From NCBI RefSeq assembly GCF_002949735.1, contig NZ_CP026681.1, positions 186,001 to 250,000 on the forward strand: a stretch of DNA of 64,000 nucleotides. The letters are read 5' to 3'. Under the pieces are notes generated by a model. That model saw only the letters and a program-made list of their open reading frames with translations. It was not told where the DNA came from and did no database searches. Positions 25,824 to 34,061 of this stretch are shown here, in pieces. Every line of letters begins with the position of its first letter. The stretch's first letter is position 1. This DNA is from Nostoc sp. 'Peltigera membranacea cyanobiont' N6 (GTDB lineage Bacteria > Cyanobacteriota > Cyanobacteriia > Cyanobacteriales > Nostocaceae). The translations under genes were made by a program, and so were the position numbers.

Positions 25824-26309
25824 TTAATCATCTTCTTCTGCTGGACGTGTCAAAATATCCAGCAGAATCCCAGAACCAAAATCATTCTTTTCGTCTATCT
25901 GTTTGACTCTGGTGCTGATTTCTTTGGCTTGCTCAATTTCTCCTAACTTTGCTAGCACTAATCCAGAAGCAGCATAAGCATTTAAGTACAATCGAATTTG
26001 TGGGTCTTCTTTGCGATTGACTAATATCGGCTGAAGTTGCTCCCAGTCATCAGGGAATTGTTCTAGTTCTTTAATTTTATCTAATAATTTGACTGTTGTT
26101 TGTAGTGCAAGAGAATAATTATTTTTATAATAGAAAAATCTATATGCTGCTACCAAGACATCTGTATTATCACTAGTCTGGTCTAAAGCTTGTTGAATAT
26201 ATTTTTCGGATTCTGATGTATTCTCCCAGTTTTGTGCAGCGAGAATTAATAGGTTTTTGATATCATCTGGAACCTCAAACCAGGAGAATTTGTTTGTATC
26301 GACTTGCAT
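25824..26309 (-). CDS. TPR-like helical protein downstream of ctaE
   Basis: This 161-residue acidic protein is almost wholly helical, with TPR-like segments (AAQNWENTSESEKYIQQALD, AAYRFFYYKNNYSLALQTTV, AYAASGLVLAKLGEIEQAKE). It probably binds another protein. It starts about 150 bases after ctaE in the same direction and is followed by the short peptide, cupin and ArsC-like genes. Its place suggests heterocyst expression with the cta genes, but no promoter is proven. Confidence 0.7.
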   Translation of the reverse strand: MQVDTNKFSWFEVPDDIKNLLILAAQNWENTSESEKYIQQALDQTSDNTDVLVAAYRFFYYKNNYSLALQTTVKLLDKIKELEQFPDDWEQLQPILVNRKEDPQIRLYLNAYAASGLVLAKLGEIEQAKEISTRVKQIDEKNDFGSGILLDILTRPAEEDD

Positions 26310-26417
26310 AATTAACTCCTGAATAGAGATAAAGAGGATCGGAGATATGAGACAATACGGTTCGGTTAAAGCAAGAGAGATGATAAATCGCCATCAAGAC
26401 GAAAGATTGATTATTGT

Positions 26418-26439
26418 AGAGACGGCGATTTATCGCGTC
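26418..26439. repeat. dispersed GAGACGGCGATTTATCG palindrome, copy 3
   Basis: It is nearly identical to copy 1 (1639-1661) and, like copy 2, is followed by TTTGCTTTGC. It lies between ctaE and the TPR-like gene and may form a hairpin in their common transcript. Confidence 0.6.
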
Positions 26440-26461
26440 TTTGCTTTGCCCAATGCCCAAT

Positions 26462-27061
26462 TTAAAACAAAGTAAGAACGTACACCAAGGTGAATAAAAC
26501 AATCCAAATAATATCTACGAAGTGCCAGTAAATCTCTGTCATTTCGATGAAAGTATGATTGGTTGCAGAATATTCACCAGGGAGACGCGATCGCCACAAT
26601 GCACGTAATATCAATAACAGTCCAATAAAAACGTGCAAACCGTGGAACCCTGTCATGATATAAAAGCAGTTGGCGAAGACGTTGGTGGTCAAACCATACC
26701 CCAATGTTGAGTACTCATAAACCTGACCAGCCAAGAAAATTGCCCCCATGATTGCAGTAATTGCATACCACAGTTGCATTCCCTTGACGTTATTCTTTTT
26801 AATCGCCGTATCACCGAAGTGAATCACAAAACTACTAGACACCAGAATAATGGTGTTAATTGTCGGTACAAGTAGTTCTACTTCACTCCCTTCTGGAGGC
26901 CAAACGGGTGTAATACCTCTAAAAAACAAGTAAGTAGCAAAAAATCCCCCAAACATCAGAGATTCAGAAGCAAGGAATGTCAACAATCCCCAAACTCTTA
27001 AATCTGGATGTTCTTCGTGTCCTGCACTGTGTTCTTCGCTTGTGGTTGTAGCTATAGTCAT
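26462..27061 (-). CDS. ctaE: cytochrome c oxidase subunit III
   Basis: This 199-residue subunit of aa3-type oxidase has five membrane helices (for example VWGLLTFLASESLMFGGFFATYLFF and the final IYWHFVDIIWIVLFTLVYVLTLF). GFHGLHVFIGLLLI is the family hallmark near residue 138. The N-terminus (MTIATTTSEEHSAGHEEHPDLR) is cytoplasmic. It is the third gene of ctaC-ctaD-ctaE, separated from ctaD by about 450 bases that hold a 21-bp tandem array. The length is normal for the short five-helix cyanobacterial form. Confidence 0.95.
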   Translation of the reverse strand: MTIATTTSEEHSAGHEEHPDLRVWGLLTFLASESLMFGGFFATYLFFRGITPVWPPEGSEVELLVPTINTIILVSSSFVIHFGDTAIKKNNVKGMQLWYAITAIMGAIFLAGQVYEYSTLGYGLTTNVFANCFYIMTGFHGLHVFIGLLLILRALWRSRLPGEYSATNHTFIEMTEIYWHFVDIIWIVLFTLVYVLTLF

Positions 27062-27509
27062 AGATTTTTTGACAATACGATCTACTCTGTCTGTTGTGGA
27101 AGCTTAAATAAAGAATGAAGTCTGAATCAGCAAAATTTCCATTCTTTATCCAAAATCCTTGTTTAGCCAAACTCTTGACTTGTTCAGGAATTTTAAAAAT
27201 TCCGAGTTTCGTGTTCGGAACTCGGCCGTTTGTGTTCTGAACTCGGTCGTTTGTGTTCGGAACTCGGTCGTTTGTGTTCGGAACTCGGTCGTTTGTGTTC
27301 TGAACTCGGTCGTTTGTGTTCGGAACTCGGTCGTTTGTGTTCTGAACTCGGTCGTTCATGTTCTGAACTCGGTCGTTCGTGTTCGGAACTCGGCCGTTTG
27401 TGTTCCAAGCTTGAAAGTTTGAGTTCCAAGCTTGGAGTTTCAAGTTCTCAAATTTAATGACTAGAAGTTTCAGTGGCTTTGAGTGCGATCGCAATACTGA
27501 ATATACCAA
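27062..27509. other. spacer between ctaD and ctaE carrying a 21-bp tandem array
   Basis: This 448-base spacer interrupts the cta operon. Its middle is the 21-bp array (27211-27441). A continuous reading frame of about 180 codons crosses it on the minus strand, but only because the 21-base unit contains no stop in several frames; it begins with TTG, has no ribosome binding site and runs into ctaE, so I do not call it a gene. A promoter for ctaE could lie between 27062 and 27200. Confidence 0.55.
27211..27441. repeat. 21-bp tandem repeat array, nine good units and two degenerate
   Basis: Units begin GTGTTC(G/T)GAACTCGG and continue with (T/C)CGTT(T/C). Nine run without a gap from 27211 to 27399 and two diverged units (GTGTTCCAAGCTTG...) continue to 27441. 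Units differ mainly at the G/T after GTTC. GTTC/GAAC within each unit is self-complementary, so each can form a small hairpin. The period is three times the heptamer length common in Nostoc repeats. Confidence 0.9.
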
Positions 27510-29186
27510 CTAAGCACTAACTTCCGGCGTTGCAGATGGCTGTATTTCAGTACTACGATCGTGACCGTAGTCATAAGGGCCATGAGTCACAACCGGCAAC
27601 ACTTCCCAGTTTTCAATTGCAGGTGGTGAGCTAGTTGTCCACTCTAAAGTCAAAGCTTGCCAAGGATTATCACCAGCCAAAGGCCCTTTCAACCAACTGT
27701 AAATCATGTTGATGGTGAAAGGAATTACCGATATCCCCAAAACAATTGAACCGAAGGTGCAAATTTGATTGAGGTCGATAAATTGAGGGTCATACATTGC
27801 CACTCGTCGGGGCATTCCTTTCAAACCCAACTCGTGCATGGGTAAAAAGGTTAGATTTGTGCCGATGAAGGTGAGGGCAAAGTGAATGCGTGCCAAGTTT
27901 TCATTCAACATTCGTCCGGTCATTTTGGGGAACCAGTGATAAATGCCGGCATAAATGCCAAACACAGAACCGCCAAACAGAACGTAATGGAAGTGTCCGA
28001 CAACATAATATGTGTCGTGGACGTGAACATCAAAAGGTGCTGTTCCCATCGTCACACCACTTAAGCCGCCCATGACAAACATGGACAACAAGCCAATGGC
28101 GAAAAGCATCGCACCTGTGAAGCGGATTTTACCACCCCAAAGGGTAGCAACCCAGGCAAAAATCTTCACGCCCGTGGGAACTGCAACGATAAGAGTGGAG
28201 ATGGTGAAGAACATCCGCATCCAGCCGGGTGTACCACTGGTAAACATGTGGTGTACCCAAACGAACAAACCCACAACGCAGATGGCTACACTAGAATAAG
28301 CGATCGCTTTATAACCAAAAATTGGCTTGCGGGAGTGAACTGGAATTACCTCCGACATGATGCCGAAGATGGGCAGAATCATTAAATATACTGCCGGGTG
28401 AGAATAAAACCAGAATAAGTGTTGATAAATTACAACATTACCGCCTGCATCTGGTTTAAAGAAGGATGTACCAAAGTTGAGGTCAAATAACAGCAGAACT
28501 AAACCGGCTGCTAATACAGGTGTGGAGAAAAGTGCTAGCAGTGAGGTAGCCAAGATTGCCCAGCAAAACAAGGGCACTTGATCCCATTTCATGCTCGGAA
28601 CCTTCATCATCAAAATGGTGATTACGAAGTTCAGCGAACCCAAAATTGAGGAAGTTCCCACCAAAACGATCGCAAGTATCCACATAGTTTGAGCAATTGG
28701 CGCTGTCACCAAACTCAAAGGTGGATAAGCTGTCCAGCCAGATTGCGAACCGCCAAAAATGAAACTACCTAATATAAGCGCACCGGCTGGTGGATTTAAC
28801 CAAAAGGCGATCGCATTCAGCTTCGGGAAAGCCATATCCCTAGCACCAACCATCAACGGCACTAAATAGTTACCAAATCCGCCAATAGCGCTAGGAACAA
28901 TCCACAGGAAGATCATAATCGTCCCGTGATTGGTCATGAAAGCGTTATACAGATTGGGGTCGAGTACGTCTGATTCTGGTGTTGCTAATTCGACCCGCAG
29001 AGCGATCGCCATCAGTCCGCCGATGAGATAGAAGACAAACGCCGTCACCAGGTATTGAATACCAATAACCTTGTGGTCAACATTAAATGTAAAATAATCT
29101 TGCCATTTCCACGCCTTCGGATGGGAAGCGTGGCCAGCCACCATTTCCGGTTTCTTTCCTTCTGGTGGAAATTCTACCTGCGTCAT
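27510..29186 (-). CDS. ctaD: cytochrome c oxidase subunit I
   Basis: This 558-residue catalytic subunit has about twelve membrane helices and binds heme a, heme a3 and CuB. Visible sites are the low-spin heme ligand NHGTIMIFLW (near residue 86), WFYSHPAVYLMILP with the CuB histidine and cross-linked tyrosine (about 270), VWVHHMFTSG with the two CuB histidines (about 320) and HVHDTYYVVGHFHYVL with the a3 ligand region (about 400). The conserved glutamate of the D channel is not at the usual GHPE place (here SHPA), so the proton path follows another form. It lies between ctaC and ctaE. Confidence 0.97.
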   Translation of the reverse strand: MTQVEFPPEGKKPEMVAGHASHPKAWKWQDYFTFNVDHKVIGIQYLVTAFVFYLIGGLMAIALRVELATPESDVLDPNLYNAFMTNHGTIMIFLWIVPSAIGGFGNYLVPLMVGARDMAFPKLNAIAFWLNPPAGALILGSFIFGGSQSGWTAYPPLSLVTAPIAQTMWILAIVLVGTSSILGSLNFVITILMMKVPSMKWDQVPLFCWAILATSLLALFSTPVLAAGLVLLLFDLNFGTSFFKPDAGGNVVIYQHLFWFYSHPAVYLMILPIFGIMSEVIPVHSRKPIFGYKAIAYSSVAICVVGLFVWVHHMFTSGTPGWMRMFFTISTLIVAVPTGVKIFAWVATLWGGKIRFTGAMLFAIGLLSMFVMGGLSGVTMGTAPFDVHVHDTYYVVGHFHYVLFGGSVFGIYAGIYHWFPKMTGRMLNENLARIHFALTFIGTNLTFLPMHELGLKGMPRRVAMYDPQFIDLNQICTFGSIVLGISVIPFTINMIYSWLKGPLAGDNPWQALTLEWTTSSPPAIENWEVLPVVTHGPYDYGHDRSTEIQPSATPEVSA

Positions 29187-29189
29187 ATT

Positions 29190-29332
29190 TTTGTCCTTTG
29201 TCCTTTGTCATTTGTCATTTGCCTTTTATCGTTTGTCCTTTATCATTTGTCCGTTGTCATTTGTCAGTTACCAATAACTAATGACCAATGACTAATGACC
29301 AATGACTAATGACTAATGACCAATAACTACTG
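29190..29332. repeat. heptanucleotide repeats between ctaC and ctaD
   Basis: Two runs of heptamers face each other: TTTGTCC/TTTGTCA units at 29190-29267 and ACCAATGACTAATG units at 29270-29330. The ctaC stop codon (29313-29315) and its last few codons (VVIGH) lie within the second run. This is typical Nostoc short tandem repeat sequence. Confidence 0.8.
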
Positions 29333-30290
29333 ACTCTAGAGTTGCTGCACTGATTCCCATATCATGGGTGTGAGGCGCGAGAAACTCTGATGTTGATAAG
29401 TCGGCTGGATTAACTGCAACAACTTGATTGGGGTTTTGCTGTTGAGCAATCTGGTTTTCTGTCCGCCAGCTATTATATTCTTCCGGTGTGTGGACAATTA
29501 CCTGTGTCCGCATTGAACCGTGATAACCACCGCACAATTCAGCACAAACTACGGGATATGTACCTGGTTTGGTGGCAACAAATCGTAGTTCGGTAGGGAT
29601 ACCGGGAAGTGCATCTTGTTTCAAGCGGAAGTTTGGAACCCAAAATGAATGAATTACATCTTGTGCTGAAAGGTTGAGTTGAACATCAGCACCGACGGGT
29701 ATGTGCAATTCCCCAGAGGTAATGCCACTATCAGGGTAATTAAATATCCAGGCATACTGTATGCCTTTGACATCAACAACTAAGTCGGCTGGTTTCCCTA
29801 GAGTTTGAGGAGATGCGCCAATACCGATTGTTGGAGCAACTGTAGCTTCAGAGGTATCGCTAAGTGTAGCAGCGATCGCGGTTCCTGACTTATGAGCAAC
29901 ATGAGCGGCTGAATGAGGATGACCCGCAGGCTCAAAACCGCCCATTCGGTTAAAAACATCTACACTGTAGATGCCCAAACAGAGGACAATCACTGTTGGA
30001 ATTGCTGTCCAAAAGATTTCTAAGGGAACGTTACCTTCCACTCGTGCGCCATCGGTATCGTCACCCTTGCGGCGACGAAACTGAATCAAAAAAAGTACAA
30101 TAGTTCCTTGTACTACTAAGAAGAATGCGATCGCAATGGTAAACATGACGTTGAAAAAACCGTCTACCAAAGGCGCTTGTAGCGATGCCTGCACCGGCAT
30201 AAGAGTGTGGTTTTGACCGATCCAAATGCTGATTGCTGTAACTGCTATCCCAGCAACCAGAGTCCATAGTGAAACAGGAACTTGTTGCAT
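29313..30290 (-). CDS. ctaC: cytochrome c oxidase subunit II
   Basis: This 325-residue subunit carries the CuA centre that accepts electrons from cytochrome c6 or plastocyanin. It has an N-terminal helix (VSLWTLVAGIAVTAISIWIG), two further helices (FFNVMFTIAIAFFLVVQGTIVLFL and EIFWTAIPTVIVLCLGIYSV) and a lumenal or periplasmic cupredoxin domain. The CuA ligands are DVIHSFWVP and CAELCGGYHGSMR (C-x3-C-x3-H-x2-M). It is the first gene of the cta operon. The final residues are encoded by heptamer repeats. The nearby cnfR suggests that this is the heterocyst cox2-type operon known from Anabaena (inference from synteny). Confidence 0.96.
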   Translation of the reverse strand: MQQVPVSLWTLVAGIAVTAISIWIGQNHTLMPVQASLQAPLVDGFFNVMFTIAIAFFLVVQGTIVLFLIQFRRRKGDDTDGARVEGNVPLEIFWTAIPTVIVLCLGIYSVDVFNRMGGFEPAGHPHSAAHVAHKSGTAIAATLSDTSEATVAPTIGIGASPQTLGKPADLVVDVKGIQYAWIFNYPDSGITSGELHIPVGADVQLNLSAQDVIHSFWVPNFRLKQDALPGIPTELRFVATKPGTYPVVCAELCGGYHGSMRTQVIVHTPEEYNSWRTENQIAQQQNPNQVVAVNPADLSTSEFLAPHTHDMGISAATLESVVIGH

Positions 30291-30323
30291 ACATGCTACC
30301 TGCTTTGTAAACAGTCTTTTATA

Positions 30324-30535
30324 GGTACTGGGTATTGGGTACTGGGTACTGGGGATTAGGTATTAGGTATTAGAAAAACTATTCCTTGTCTTCCCAGTCC
30401 CTAGTCCCCAGTCCCTAGTCCCCACGGGTATTGGGTATTGGGTACTGGAGATTAGGTATTAGGTATTAGAAAAACTATTCCTTGTCTTCCCAGTCCCTAG
30501 TCCCCAGTCCCCAGTCCCCACTCCCCACTCCCTTT
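30324..30535. repeat. ~96-bp direct repeat upstream of ctaC
   Basis: Two long copies (30324-30420 and 30426-30520) share the block GATTAGGTATTAGGTATTAG followed by a CTATTCCTTG segment, with an offset of 96 bases. Each copy is itself made of GGGTA(C/T)TGG heptamers at one end and CCCAGTCCCTAGTCCCC at the other; these ends are complementary and can fold. They lie between ctaC and its likely promoter further right. Confidence 0.75.
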
Positions 30536-30911
30536 TCACTTTTCACTTATTAACTTTCTAACGTGCAGCCATAAAAAAAGGGGGAAAATTCCAGATTTTT
30601 TCCATATCTTTCCCCCAGAAAATTACAAATTATATTTCAACTCCTATGAAAAAGTTAGCCCCCCGCTTTCAAAAAAGCTCGTTGTTCCAAGAGGGCACTG
30701 TTGGCCTAATATTGATTAGGCTATATTAGCAGCAAGTTTAAATTTGTTAATAGCTGACATTTTGCGATTTACGCATTTGTTTACTGTGAACTATTTCTTA
30801 GTTGCAGTAAATACTTAGTATTCCCCTCAAGTTACCTTGCCTAGCGCATTTGCGCTTTTTACAAACAGTGCCTCCTTGAATTAACAACAATTTGGACTAA
30901 CTCTAAAAACT
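30536..30911. other. leader/promoter region of the cta operon
   Basis: This stretch lies between the ferredoxin gene and the repeats before ctaC, both on the minus strand. It has a GGGGGAAAATT...TTTCCCCC inverted pair (about 30580-30617) that could end the ferredoxin transcript, and AT-rich DNA that may hold the ctaC promoter. No promoter box is certain. Confidence 0.4.
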
Positions 30912-31205
30912 CTAATTATTTCCTGCAACATGGGTGTAGCAATTTTTCGGACAAATCCGCGAACACGCTTCACAACCAATACAGTTTTCTGGAGAAGTAA
31001 CTGCCATTACTTTCCGTTCAACTTCTTCATCATCTTCGTCTTCTACAAATTCGCCTTCTTCATTGAGTGCCTTCAAACCTAGCACATTGTACCCGCAGAC
31101 TTTAACACATCTGCCACAGCCGATACATTTATCTTTGTCAATTTCTTGAGCGAATTTTGGTGTCCAAGTTTTACCGCCAAATGTCAAACCTGTTAGTTGT
31201 GCCAT
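30912..31205 (-). CDS. fdxB: nif-type ferredoxin III, two [4Fe-4S] clusters
   Basis: This 97-residue ferredoxin has two full cluster motifs: C27-x2-C30-x2-C33-x3-C37 and C75-x2-C78-x2-C81-x3-C85. An acidic insert ([12 protein letters not shown]) lies between them, as in the nif-specific ferredoxin III family. I chose the ATG at 31205 ([16 protein letters not shown]) because AAGG stands 8 bases upstream and the family begins there; an ATG at 31235 is less likely. It would carry electrons in nitrogen fixation. It is divergent from cnfR and just upstream of ctaC, an arrangement I recall from Anabaena patB-cox2. Confidence 0.88.
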   Translation of the reverse strand: MAQLTGLTFGGKTWTPKFAQEIDKDKCIGCGRCVKVCGYNVLGLKALNEEGEFVEDEDDEEVERKVMAVTSPENCIGCEACSRICPKNCYTHVAGNN

Positions 31206-32247
31206 TAATAATCCCTTGGCAATTTTGCCTATCAATCTGTTTGTGCATTAATCATCATATTATCCTAATCTTTTCTTTTGTTGTATTCAAAACTCACTTT
31301 TGCCTTATAAAAAACCGATAACTTTGAACACAATGATAAATCATTTTTTAAATCAAAAATAAATGCAAATTATTGCCAATAATAATTATGAATGCTTAAG
31401 TTTACCTCGTTCCTATAGAACGCATTCACTGACTCTCTGACTCAATCTCTGACTGGAGGCAGCAGCCGCTAATCAGCTATTTCCATGCAAAGTATAGAAA
31501 AAAGAGACGCATAAATTACAGGTTTGAAACCTACCCTTGTCGATAAAGCCTGATGTAAACGCAAGTATATCGATAAAAGTGATGATATTGTTTTTCAAAT
31601 ACTTTTAGTTTTAGACAGATAAATCTAGATAAACAGTATACATATATACAAAAATAAATGTTCGTTAATTACATTTTGATATATGCAATATGTATTTTGC
31701 AAAGCAACAATTTGCAACTCGATCTGATTCAACTATTTATATAAATGATGACAAAATAAATATTGGTTTTCCATTTAAATCAATATAATGAATTTATGAA
31801 GGAAACATAATCAATTTATAAAGCAACTGTGATTTTTATGGCAGAATCTGAACGTGCCTTAAATATTAAAATTATTAATAAATCAGAGGAAGTTCAATCG
31901 TGTCAGGGTTAAATATGTTCTCGAAATACTTTATAGTTAAATCCCAAATGCTCATTAAATACGTAATTAAATGAAGATTAAGATATTTTCCTAAGCTTGG
32001 TACGAACAAATTAATCATTTATTTCATGAAATGTATAGTTAATAAATAAGTTTTGTCCGGCTCGGTTTAAAAGCCTTAAATAGCTTCCGATTGGATGCCA
32101 AGTCAAAATATGGATGTGGGGAGTTAATGGGCGAGAAAAATTATTCTCGCCAGAAAGATTATGTGGTAGCGAGTCATGAATAGACAGGACTCATCCAGGG
32201 GAGAACTGAAACAGACATCTCAACGATTAGAGTGGGAAAAGAGCCAA
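31206..32247. other. ~1-kb divergent regulatory region between fdxB and cnfR
   Basis: This AT-rich spacer should hold the promoters of both fdxB and cnfR. No ORF of note is present other than the 5' extension of the cnfR frame (from 32176). I found no GTA-N8-TAC NtcA box. The T-C-C-G-G-C at about 32057 resembles, but does not match, the TCCGGA heterocyst (DIF) element. A long leader is likely for cnfR. Confidence 0.4.
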
Positions 32248-33843
32248 ATGCCTTATACAATTCCTAACAACAGTTGCGTTGGATGTGACAACTGCCGCCC
32301 CCAATGTCCTACGGGTGCAATCAGAATAGAGGACAATGAATATTGGGTTGATCCTGGTCTTTGTAATAATTGTGAAGGCTATTATTCAGAACCACAATGT
32401 GTAATAGCTTGTCCAACTAAGTCTCCCATTCCTTGGCAGGCGAAAAAAGGGAGATGCAAAGTTGAACCGAGAGATGCTAGTAGCTTAGACTTGTTTTCTA
32501 ACGGCAAGAATAATCCATTTGCTTCTGCGATCGCAATTTGGGAAGCTTGTAATGTACTAGCACAACGCACATCCCTACATTGGGAAACCGATGAAGACGG
32601 CTACATCAGTTACAGCCGACAAGTTAATCAAGGTAAGGGTGCGATCGCATTTCACATCCAAGATCCATTCAAAGTTAACGACAAAGCCACAGATATAGCA
32701 GCAATTGAGGGGCTTGACATTAGAGCCACTTGCATACATCTGATTTTTGCCGCTTATGCTACAGGTTTAGATCAACCTTGGGAGCAAGAATTTGCGATCG
32801 ATGAACGCCAAATCGAGAAATATTTGGGGATGGAGAAACGCAAAGACTTAAGCAAAGCTGCCAAGCTAGCTTTAATGAAAAATCTTGTTCAGCAAGCTTG
32901 CTCCCTGATTATCTCCATTAACTGGCCGCAACAAGGTCGAATTAACGGATTCTCTGTTACAAACAGCCGCTTATGGCACTTAGTAGATATTCAGCACCAC
33001 TTTCAAGAAGACAATCTTGGATGCAAATATCTGATTGGGCTAACTTTTAAAGTCAAAGCAGGCGCATGGGCGCAATATTTCTTAAACAAACAAGCGTGTA
33101 AAGAGCGAACCGCATTTTATCAATACGGTAGTCTCCCTAAAACACTACTAACCACAGTTATGAGCATTTGGCAGCAACATGAAGGCGCAGTTCGGTTAAT
33201 GCTGTGGTTGCTGTTTAAAACCAAAATGGGCAAAGAACAACGCATCACTATTCCTACCTTGCTGCGTATCGCTTACGGCGAGGAAAAAGTTGCCCTTGCA
33301 TCCAGACAACGCGAAGAACGCAAACGTCTACTGCGAACCTTTGAAAGCGATTTAGAAATTCTCAATCACTATGGAATGAAGCCACTTTTCGATCCAATTA
33401 CTTACCCACCAGAAATTCAACCTTTGTGGGCGAAGTTAATCGATCTTCCCGAAGATCCAGATGAAGCATTAGAATTTTGGACTAACGACGGTGGTGCTGA
33501 AACTCGCCTCACAGACACAGGCCCCCGTGGTAAGTGGAATTTGTTAATGAATGCGCGGATTTTAGCTTTTGAACTCCCACCAGAATGGGAACAGCAAATT
33601 TCAGAATCAGAAAAAAAGCAACGGCGAACTGCTAAAGCCAAAAAAAAGCCCAAAGCTACAAACGATTTACTGGGCGAACAGATTTTGCAAGCGCGAAAAA
33701 ATTTGAATCTTTCCCAAAGAGAATTGGCAAAACTCACAGGTAAAAGCCAAAGCTGGATTCGAGATATCGAAAATGGTCGTTTAAAAGCCAAATTAGAAGA
33801 CCAAATACTGTTACGGAAAGTGTTAAATATTGGTCAATCCTGA
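32248..33843 (+). CDS. cnfR: CnfR/PatB, iron-sulfur transcriptional activator of nitrogen fixation
   Basis: This 531-residue regulator joins an N-terminal bacterial ferredoxin domain to a C-terminal DNA-binding helix-turn-helix. Two [4Fe-4S] motifs lie at C10-x2-C13-x2-C16-x3-C20 and C39-x2-C42-x8-C51-x3-C55. The XRE-type helix-turn-helix is LNLSQRELAKLTGKSQSWIR near residue 492. A lysine-rich linker (KKQRRTAKAKKKPKA) precedes it. CnfR (PatB in Anabaena) activates nif genes under low oxygen, with the clusters as likely oxygen sensors. I chose the ATG at 32248 (MPYTIPNNSC) because known members begin there; the frame extends to 32176. Confidence 0.95.
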   Translation: MPYTIPNNSCVGCDNCRPQCPTGAIRIEDNEYWVDPGLCNNCEGYYSEPQCVIACPTKSPIPWQAKKGRCKVEPRDASSLDLFSNGKNNPFASAIAIWEACNVLAQRTSLHWETDEDGYISYSRQVNQGKGAIAFHIQDPFKVNDKATDIAAIEGLDIRATCIHLIFAAYATGLDQPWEQEFAIDERQIEKYLGMEKRKDLSKAAKLALMKNLVQQACSLIISINWPQQGRINGFSVTNSRLWHLVDIQHHFQEDNLGCKYLIGLTFKVKAGAWAQYFLNKQACKERTAFYQYGSLPKTLLTTVMSIWQQHEGAVRLMLWLLFKTKMGKEQRITIPTLLRIAYGEEKVALASRQREERKRLLRTFESDLEILNHYGMKPLFDPITYPPEIQPLWAKLIDLPEDPDEALEFWTNDGGAETRLTDTGPRGKWNLLMNARILAFELPPEWEQQISESEKKQRRTAKAKKKPKATNDLLGEQILQARKNLNLSQRELAKLTGKSQSWIRDIENGRLKAKLEDQILLRKVLNIGQS

Positions 33844-33868
33844 TTTTGGATCTAGAATTTTGGTTCTA

Positions 33869-34018
33869 ATACCGTTTCTTTGTGAAGCTGCGCCAAATTT
33901 CCTTTGCTTTTTTTCTTCCTCTCTTTCTTTGTGTCCTTTGCGTTCTTCTCTACGAGACGCTGCGCGAATGCGGTTCGTTCCTCATATAGTTTGGCGCACC
34001 TTCATGCAGAACTGGTAT
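33869..34018. mobile_element. MITE-like element, family B, copy 1
   Basis: A 150-bp element whose ends are inverted repeats: ATACCGTTTCTTTGTGAAG at the left and, on the other strand, ATACCAGTTCTGCATGAAG at the right, both followed by TGCGCCAAA. The inside holds CTTTGTGTCCTTTGCG and GAGACGCTGCGCGAATG. A second copy lies at 61723-61872. No protein is encoded. Confidence 0.75.
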
Positions 34019-34061
34019 AAGTGAGGAGTTAGGAATTATTTCTCCCCAATCCCCTTTACCG

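Noticed and set aside
27211..27441. CRISPR-like array
   Set aside because: The 21-bp units follow each other without spacers.
27159..27457. Plus-strand frames over the same array
   Set aside because: They are by-products of the repeat, antisense to the operon, with low-complexity sequence and no ribosome binding site.
26964..27509. 181-codon minus-strand frame with NTNDRVP repeats between ctaD and ctaE
   Set aside because: The frame is open because the 21-bp unit has no stop codon in several frames. It begins with TTG, lacks a ribosome binding site and ends inside ctaE.
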